From Topomyia yanbarensis (lineage: Eukaryota > Arthropoda > Insecta > Diptera > Culicidae), in NCBI RefSeq assembly GCF_030247195.1, contig NC_080672.1, forward strand, positions 396,879,037 through 396,943,036: a DNA stretch of 64,000 bases, in the 5' to 3' direction. The notes beneath the pieces are model-generated. The model ran no database searches, was not told the DNA's origin, and was given only the letters and a program-made list of their open reading frames with translations. Positions within the stretch are counted from its first letter, which is position 1, and the number at the start of each line of letters is the position of its first letter. Shown here one piece after another: positions 55,984 to 64,000 of the stretch. A program made the position numbers and the translations under genes.

Positions 55984-57350
55984 AATCAATCAGTGATGCT
56001 TAAATTTGAGTCAGTTTTTGTTCTACTATTCCGCTACCGTATTTGTTACGGGGATTTTTGGCTATGCGATAAATGCGGCAGTAGAAAAAGGCCAATTTTT
56101 GCAACGGAAGCAATTCGCTGCGCGACACCGCGTCATTGTGTGTTAAGAAGGTTCGCTGATTTCCGGATGCTTGACCATTAGAACATAATTCGAGATACTG
56201 TCGATTTGAATGTCAAAGATTTCGAACGTCAATGATAAAATTCGACCGCTATACGTGGTTAATCAACCATAAATTCGTAAAAAAAATCATTTCGTCTAAT
56301 GTAAATGCGTAGTTGAGCGAGATTGTCAATTCAGTAACGGTCACATTAATCTAAAGCAGAAGATACCTTTTGATTGTAAAACGACGATTGTTATGTATAT
56401 TTATGTGATAAACAATATGCTTAAAGCTATAAGGAAATTGATTTCACCTCGAACGCATGTCTCGTTAAGCAAACCAACATGAAAGAGAAAATGAAACTCA
56501 GCATTCAACCCATTCGATTTAAATACATTTGTCGGCTAGTGTTTGACTAGTTTCATGCTTATCCAAATAGAATAACACAAATTGTTAGTATGCATGTACA
56601 ATACGAGTACATACTCATTAATGTAATCAGCGAACATTGCAAACATGATTGATTTGACGCTGAATAAAACATTTTTCCTTATGTGTGATATCCAACTACA
56701 TCTCATTTCAAATAACCGTGAATCTCTGAATCTGGTTGCTGTCTGTATTCACATTGTATCGAAGTTGTACCCATAAATCATCAGCGCCCCGGCTTGTTAT
56801 ACGGGACCAAACATTGCCACACATAATCTTAATCAGATAATAAATAATGGTGCAATGGGCTTGCGTTCGCCGGAGCAAAGCTGTACACTGCAACTTGTGT
56901 GACATGACATGTGCTTGAAATGGACATTGCATACTTCATCGCAACCGGTAGCTAATCGGTTTATTGGTTGCGATAGAGGTAAATTCTGATGATCGTGAAA
57001 CGATCAACCGATGCAATCCAAATACAGCAAAACCTTGACATCACAATTCCTTTGTGGAATTCATGCATCAATGTTTCAACTGATTTCGCAATCGCAATAA
57101 TTGGATGAAAAAAAAAATTCCACGACAGAACCCAAATCGTTCTTCTTTCTTATAAAAAATACAGCACAGGAAATCTGCGATTCTGTGTAACGTACAATCG
57201 ATACTTCAACAGAGAACTTACGGTGAAAGTTTTTTTCCCTCACTGTCAGTTCGCCCTAACCTTACTTCAGCAGATCTGAAATCGAAACTGGTTATCGCAT
57301 ATCGAACTCCGATCGAAGAACTTAGCACTTGAAATACTATCTACCGCAGG

Positions 57351-57964
57351 TGGGTATCCGGTCACTCCGGTACTACTGGAAATGAATTGGCGGGCGAATT
57401 GGCAAGAGCAGGCGTTGCTACTGACTTTGCTAATCCAGAACCAGTTTTACTACTGTCGATTAGTTGGGTAACGCACAAGATTTGCTCTTGGGTCGCACCC
57501 GAACATGTCAACCATTGGCGTAACTTGCAAACATGCATTCTAACAAACAATTTTCTACCGGATGTGAGTCGGACAATGTCAAAGAATTTGTTGCATTTTT
57601 TTTCAAGCACAATTGCAGCATACTAGTCAGGGCATTGACTGGACATTGCAAGCTCAATTATCATGCCGCGCTACAATTCAGCGTGTTGAGCATTTTTTTT
57701 TATTTTGATTATAGAGGTTTTAACCTTAAGGTCATTCGCCTCTTCGGGTTAGAAAAATCCCTTATGAAAATATCTAACCCTATGTGCGGGGACGGGGCTC
57801 GAACCCAGGTGCGCTGCGTACAAGGCAATCGATTTACCAACTACGCTACGACTACCCCCTGTTGAGCATTTATTATTCATGTGACCTTCGTGAATCCGAT
57901 TACGGAACTTTAAATCATCTGATATATAACTACCCCGCAATAATGCAATTGCGTATCCGGACTT
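57351..57964 (+). pseudogene. LINE RNase H fragment, copy B
   Basis: Duplicate of 4102-4715 with the same frame change and the same SINE insertion (57696-57859). Only single-base differences were seen. Confidence 0.75.
57696..57859 (-). mobile_element. tRNA-derived SINE, copy B
   Basis: Duplicate of 4447-4610 with the same boxes A and B and the same TGTTGAGCATTT duplications (57684-57695 and 57860-57871). One substitution was seen in the body. Confidence 0.85.
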
Positions 57965-58178
57965 TTAGTTCTTCATACATAAACGAACTTATGTACAGGA
58001 GCTAAAACCCAAGGAAATGTTATCGTTTCTAACCCAGTGTAGTATGGTAAAGAGCTATAGGTTATGTCAGTTCATTCTTCCTTCAGAAGTAAAGAATCCA
58101 GTGTTTATAGTCATTTCCCAATTTGCTATCATTTTCTTTCATCTCCCTTTCACTTAACTTACAACAAATCATCTAGAG

Positions 58179-59006
58179 CAGCGGTTCTCAACCTTGTTTG
58201 CTCCGCGGACCCCTTCGAAATCACCTTGGGTCATCGCGGACCCCTTCAAAATTACCCTGGGCGGTTGCGGACCCCCACGGCTTAACATCGATTTATATGC
58301 TGTCAATTAGTATGTCAGTCTGATACGAGCTTGAGCTTGAGCTTGTGCGACCACTCCTGGCTGCTGTTCCGTTATCGTTATGGACTAGCTGAAGTTGCAC
58401 AGGGAATCAGTAGATAATTATGCTTGGGAGTAGCGAAACCTCTTTCAATGTGCAACTCCTGGTAATCCTAAAGTCATTATTGATCAATACCGGCACCGGC
58501 CAGGCTTGAACGTAGATCGCGGAAGGAAAGGGAAAGAATTGTTAGTCCGATACTTGCTTTTGCTAGAGGCCGTATATACTACTGCGCACTCCACAAGTAT
58601 CACGGGAGGAGGATATTTGTTAGTAAGTATAAAAGTTGGATTCTACTTCTTCTTTACCGACGCCAGAGAGGTGTCTCCACTATCTGGACGAGATATCGAT
58701 CCATCAACTCATGGACCGGGGACCAACGGCTTTACTTCCCTTCCGAAGGAAGACATGACCACAGATTTTTTCACCACAGAAAAATCTCAACGACCTCGGC
58801 TGGAATTGAACCCAGGACAACTGGAATGAGTGGCGGTCACGCTTACCACTCAACCACCGGCGCCGTCATATATTATTTTCAGTCTGATACGATAAAAAAA
58901 CTTGAAGTTTCAATATCAGTTCGGAAAAGATTTTCCTTTTCGCGGACCCCCAGCAACGACTTCACGGCCTCCTAGGGGTCCGCGGACCCCAGGTTGAGAA
59001 TCGCTT
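58179..59006. mobile_element. hAT-like element, copy B
   Basis: Duplicate of 4930-5757 with ATCTAGAG at 58171-58178 and 59007-59014. It includes the nested SINE. Confidence 0.9.
58329..58878 (-). mobile_element. Long tRNA-derived SINE nested in hAT, copy B
   Basis: Duplicate of 5080-5629, flanked by the same 14-bp TCAGTCTGATACGA repeats. Confidence 0.75.
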
Positions 59007-60219
59007 ATCTAGAGCGCAAATGCATCAGTTTTGCCGTTTTCGAGTTGTGATCAACACGTTTTCAAATATTTCGATCATACTTGCACAACACAATATCAAA
59101 TTTATTGGCTACACGTCGTTGGTTACATAGCACAGAGATAACTTGAATTACACATACCGCCGTCTCTGAGCAATCCCATTCGGTAAGCTTGTGATGCACT
59201 GATGCTTTGAGGAATGCTCGCTCGAAGGTTATGTGTCGTTATGACTCAGGGTATTAAGAAGTGTTTTCAGGGGCGGATCCAGAAAAAAAATTCGGGAAGG
59301 AAAATTTCGATTTTTAAAATGAACATTGTACAATACGGAAAAAACCTCATTTAATGAAAATCAGTATTGGTGGCCCCCTGTCGCGCAGGGTTTTTCATAG
59401 GTTGTAAATTATTGACAGTACTGACACGTGGGAGACTGATTGTTATATGTACAGAGCGTGATCTGTGAATAGGCTGAGCCAAGTTCCAGGGTCATGAAAG
59501 ACGGAATTGGATTTTTCAACCGTATTCTCACCCCTTGAACCCCTTTTAGAGTGCCTGAAAAAAATCAATGTACATTCTTAACGGAGAGAACCTCTTCATA
59601 TTGCTACATAAATATGCGAATGTATCCACCAGATCGTGTAGTCGTTCATCGACCAGTACCGTCTTTACACCTGGGCACACTGGGCCCCGGGATTTTGGGG
59701 TCCCCGCGATGAGGATAGGCGCATAAAATCATACCGAATATCTGCACTCCTGGCGCAATGAAAACATTAAAAAAAGAGCGGCCCAATCATTATTTGTTTC
59801 AAAAAATATTTCGATTAGCATTCTTGGAATTATATACCGAACACAAGTAGAATATTCTTTAGCCGTTGATTTCAATTTCGGTTAAACCAGATTAATGTCA
59901 AAGGCAAAGATACACCACTATGATTTGCGCGACATATACTCGACCAACCAAAGAATCGTTATTCCTTATCCAGCAGCAAAAAACGCGAGGCTTGAAAAAG
60001 AATCATCCTCGTTCTAAATCATCTGAAATTCGCCAACACAATATTGATTGATTGCAAAGCCTTCTGTGCGCGAAGTGGTATGTTTATTGAAAGACAAAAT
60101 ATGGTTTTTTTGAAGCTACATTATATCCAGTTTTATCACATCAGGAACGTAGTACTACTAACGTTCAATATATTAAGAATAACTTTTGTAAACCCCATAG
60201 CTTAAAAATAGAGATCAAT

Positions 60220-60643
60220 AAAAAGATGGGCAGGTAATGTCAGAGACATAACCGGAGTGAAGTAGAATACACTTTAGTTTGTTAACACGAATGCTACAAT
60301 TTTGACTATCTTCTGATAGATTGTATTAAAACCAGCTATTTCGTTATTTCTAATGGAAATACCGAAATATGGTACATCGAAACCTAAAATATTCGAACAT
60401 ATTTATCCTCATATGGTAACCCTGAAAAGAGCATTTAATGAGAGTGAAACAATTCATTTGGAACAGCAGAGAATCGGATATACTTGTACAGTTATTTCGC
60501 TATTTCCATTAGAAACATCGAAATAACTTATTTTAATAAAACCTTTCTGAATTTAGTAAAAATTGCAGCATTCGTATTAATAGCTTGAAATGTATGCTAC
60601 TTCATTTCGGTAATGTGGTTGACATTATTTTCCCATCTTTTTG
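60220..60643. mobile_element. Foldback repeat, copy B
   Basis: Duplicate of 6971-7394. Four of the roughly dozen substitutions between the copies fall here, more than in any other shared element. Confidence 0.7.
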
Positions 60644-60673
60644 TAAGAACACGACGATATAATCACAACAAAC

Positions 60674-60694
60674 GGTCCTTATTAGGACCACAAA
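60674..60694 (+). other. Histone-type 3' stem-loop motif, copy B
   Basis: Identical to 7425-7445. Confidence 0.5.
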
Positions 60695-62432
60695 ATCGTT
60701 CTCAGAAGAATTACGAATGAATTTTCCATTTCGCGCTTTGGAAAATAACTTCCCTTTTATTGGGTTAGTTATTTTCTATAATAATATCAATAATATCCGA
60801 AAAATGTGCGATAAACCGGAAGGAAGCAAGAAAATACCTACAAAATTTGGATCAGAAAAGTGACATTGACGGAAAAATGCTTTGATCGTTTCTAAGTGTT
60901 TGGCAACTGAAGTTGCCGATTTGTTTTCCAACGTCAATTATCTGACAAGTGGACTTGCTGAAACCGACTGAAATTCTTTCCGACCAGATTTGCGGCTTGG
61001 TTCATGAAATTAGCGGTAACCAATCAGGAACGAGCTTCAGTCAGATGATTAGAAATCGGTTTTTTTTTTCGTGGGTGTATGCTATCTTACATCCATCAGA
61101 AAATAAAATGATGGCTTCTGCTAGTAGTACGTTTCAACACAAACTGATTCATCCACCAGTCGTGTACAGCTCACAAATATTTCTCGGTATTGTACAGCCA
61201 TCCGTTCGCGCCAAGCAACCAAATACGAATGTTGATGGAAACAAATCTGTAGCGGACCTATATTTAAAACTTTTCATCATTTAAGTGTTCGGTTGGTGCA
61301 CCATATTGACGGCTCTGGCCGAGATGAGCTGAAAACTTTCACGATTTTCGGCAGTTTTTGAAAGATTTTTTAAAACACAGTATTTTCGCATGTTATACAT
61401 ACTCCAAATTTTAATACTACATTGCGGAACATATTTTCGATAAAATTGCCTTAAACCTCAAATGATTCTATTAAGTATGAAGGAAGTTATTAACGTTCAA
61501 AATCTGACGCGACTGCCACAGCCGATATTTTGAAACGGGCCCCCATACTGAAACGTTAGAAGTATTCTACTTCAAAATTAAAAATACTTCTGTTATACTT
61601 AATAAGATACTCAATGTAATTAATGCCGATGTGCAAGTACTTAGAGTATTTTAAGTACATATTGGCAATAATTAAAATGCTTGGCGTATTTAAAGTACGA
61701 ATGCAATGCACTTAAAATCTTTTCTGCAATTAAATTACAATGAATTTAACACGTATTTTCAAAATATTGGCGGTAATTAGTGTACTTCAAGGCACTTAAT
61801 GGTACTGAAAGTAACTAATTAAGTGCAACTTCTGGCACTACGTCGTATTGAAGATTTAGTGCTTGCCACTTGTAAATGCATATAACCTTCATACCATTCA
61901 GTTCCACCATGTTAGAAACAATGTACTGAGAGGCTTCAAAGAGTAACTTGAGCTTTTTGTTAACCGTGACAATATGATACACGTGTTTGAGTGTGACAAA
62001 AATTACATTCAATGTTTGTGGAAGATAATGCAGTCGGGACTTAACATACAGCGACTGTCAGCTGCACTCGTGAAAACCAGTGGAACGCTTTGTTCCACGC
62101 TGTATGCCAAAGCGTCGGACGAGAAAAGGTAGATCAGAAGCCGAATTCTTGCAGTGACTACACGTCAAAACAGGGAACGATCAGAGTATATGTAACGAGA
62201 GTGAAGACAGCTGTCATGATTATCTGTCAGTGATATTCCAAACGGACAAACGACCTCTCAAAATACATGGATTTGACTCGTTTGGAATGAAACTGACAAA
62301 ATATCATTGTTCCAATTTTGACAGCTTCAAAGCTAGAAATAGGTGGATTACATTATTGGGCCATTTGGAAGTGAGGGATTCAACCTTTTCAGAAGTTACT
62401 CGCGTTTCTCCATCAACAAAAATAAGTTTTTC

Positions 62433-62657
62433 AAAAGGCCCATAATATTTCCTATAACTTTCTCTTAGACATCAAGGCGATATTGTAAACAGTTTGAAAG
62501 CTAAACGAAAACAATCAAAATACTGTTCAACCAAAGGGTCTGATGATTAAACTAAATAGTTCGATAATATATTGGTTGTTTTCATGTAGCTCATTTGGGG
62601 TTAAAAAATCGCCTTGATGTTAAAGGAGAAGTTACAAGAATTGTTAAGGGCCCTTTT
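62433..62657. mobile_element. Hairpin MITE, copy B
   Basis: Duplicate of 9192-9416. Confidence 0.6.
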
Positions 62658-62864
62658 AGAAGAATGGTATATGACACTCGGCCCTCCGGTCCTCGGTTGA
62701 AAAGTCGATTTTTTTAGTGATTGCATAGCCTTTATTTATAAGAGAAAGACAAAAACGATCAATACACGGTTTGAAAATAAATAAATTTATATCCGAAATG
62801 AAACCGCTGCAATCCTCGAGTTGTAGTCCAGTTAGTTCCCACGTTTTCGTTAGTTTGCTCAATC

Positions 62865-64000
62865 CAGGCCTGTGCGCAGAAAATTCTCAAGGGGGTGGGG
62901 GTTTTGATTTTTTAATGTTTATTTTAAAAAAACATGCAGAAACCCTCAAACTTTGAAGATTTTTTCAGAGGCCTGGACCTAGTCTTGTGAACCAAACGAC
63001 TCAGCTCAACAAATGGGGTAAATGTTTGTTATCGAGAAGGAGTCATCAAAAGACACTGCTGCATAGTGGTCGGAAACTCCAAAAAACGTGAACTTAATTC
63101 AGTGGAGGCCAAACCATCGAATATATGCACAGGGTATCTTTGGACGAATTTTTCGTATGAATCAAGGAGTTTTTATTCTCAGGTGATCTTGATCATCAAT
63201 AACGCCGATCAGTCATATTGGTTTTAGAAAAGACAGCTAACAACATTGTTTACTAATGTTTCAATGCGTATATATTGTGATTGTTTACTAGTTCTCTCCA
63301 TAGGTTTGCTTTGATTTCAGTGGGTAAACAAAGTTGTTCGCTGTCATTTTTCTTCCCCGCCGTCTGCTGCATGCTTACCTCACTCCTCACCTAGTTACTG
63401 CCGAAGACGAATCACCATAGAATTCTAAGCACCTTGGTATGAATAATCCTCATAACCTGATAAAAATGAAAATTAGACAAGGCTTACTACGATCAAACTA
63501 AAAAACTATGTATGCTGGCAAGGTAAAAAGTAGAAATGCTCGTAATGAAGGATTTTGTTGAACAACTTAAACTTGTAGGACTTAAGGTTATCGATTTATA
63601 AATCGTTTTCTATGGAAACACCCTTAAATTATTTTTTTTTATATAACTTTTTCCACTGTGACTTTTCGTGCAAACTATGTTCAAACAAATGTGGATGCAT
63701 TAAAACCACATAATATTGTTGAAGACTGTAAGTAAAAATACTCATTTGTTTCAATGTTATTGAAGATTTTAACATTTTTTACCGTTAATTACAAAATTTT
63801 ACGAAAAAAAACGAAAAAAATGTTTTCGATGATTTTTGTATGGAAAAAGTAAAAAAAACACATTATAAAGTGAGCTTACCCTATTCTTAGGGTTCTAGAG
63901 TACCACGCATTAAACCATCTTACCTTTGTTATGGGTGGTTTGGACATTGAAAATAATGCCTGCTCGTCCATTTTGGTTTGAACCTTTCTCTCTTATACGC
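62865..64000. mobile_element. Left part of the hAT-like TIR element, copy B, cut by window end
   Basis: It starts with CAGGCCTGTGCGCAG as at 9624 and continues into the foldback left arm (from 63063). It contains the nested 274-bp MITE at 63163-63436 with its GTATGAAT duplications. Confidence 0.85.

Larger units (their letters stand above)
55984..64000. repeat. Long direct duplication, copy B (partner 2735-10759)
   Basis: Same content and orientation as copy A; see that entry. Copy B carries a 9-bp gain (AATAATATC) and a 17-bp loss near 60780-60825 relative to copy A. It is cut by the window end. Confidence 0.95.

Noticed and set aside
1..64000. CRISPR array, bacterial operon or prophage
   Set aside because: There are no regularly spaced identical repeats. 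The gene structure, SINEs, LINEs and splice donor are those of an insect nuclear genome.

Overview
The window looks like intergenic or intronic DNA from a mosquito (Culicidae, most likely an Aedes-type genome). This is inferred from AT-rich sequence, almost no host coding sequence, very dense and nested transposons, tRNA-derived SINEs, a DD37E-type mariner relic, an I-group (Loner-like) LINE with RNase H, and TIR elements with strong GC hairpins. Species identity is inference; nothing here is bacterial and there are no operons.

Layout. 1-905 is a deleted, inverted TIR element. 2735-10759 is the left copy (A) of a segment that returns almost unchanged at 55984-64000 (copy B, same orientation, about 53.25 kb away). 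Each copy carries a LINE RNase H fragment split by a SINE, a hAT-like element containing a second SINE, a long foldback repeat, an isolated histone-type 3' stem-loop, a small hairpin MITE, and the left part of a larger TIR element. In copy A that larger element (9624-12151) can be followed to its end and contains a foldback, which itself contains a 274-bp MITE. 12-24 kb holds MITEs of several superfamilies, a LINE endonuclease relic, a DUF4780-like relic and a mariner transposase relic.

The only convincing host gene part is a minus-strand first coding exon at 25001-25361. It encodes a signal peptide and the start of an NRF (nose resistant to fluoxetine) domain, with a GC-richer presumed 5' region at 25362-26700. 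27-40 kb holds further MITEs and a decayed minus-strand LINE (29628-33350) split by a 1.3-kb TIR element. At 44.0-44.3 kb is a histone H1 pseudogene tail that still has its 3' stem-loop.

The best preserved element is a complete LINE at about 45.8-51.9 kb. It has a monomer-like 5' UTR, ORF1 with three CCHC knuckles, ORF2 with endonuclease, reverse transcriptase, RNase H and a C-terminal CCHC motif, and a poly(A) tail. It may be recently active. A 1.93-kb hAT-like element with a perfect 8-bp target duplication and a Harbinger-like MITE follow, and then copy B runs off the window.

No CRISPR arrays, functional tRNA genes or rRNA were found. No clearly new biological system is claimed. The strongest leads are the 8-kb duplication, the intact LINE, the isolated histone-type stem-loop and the nested transposon stratigraphy.
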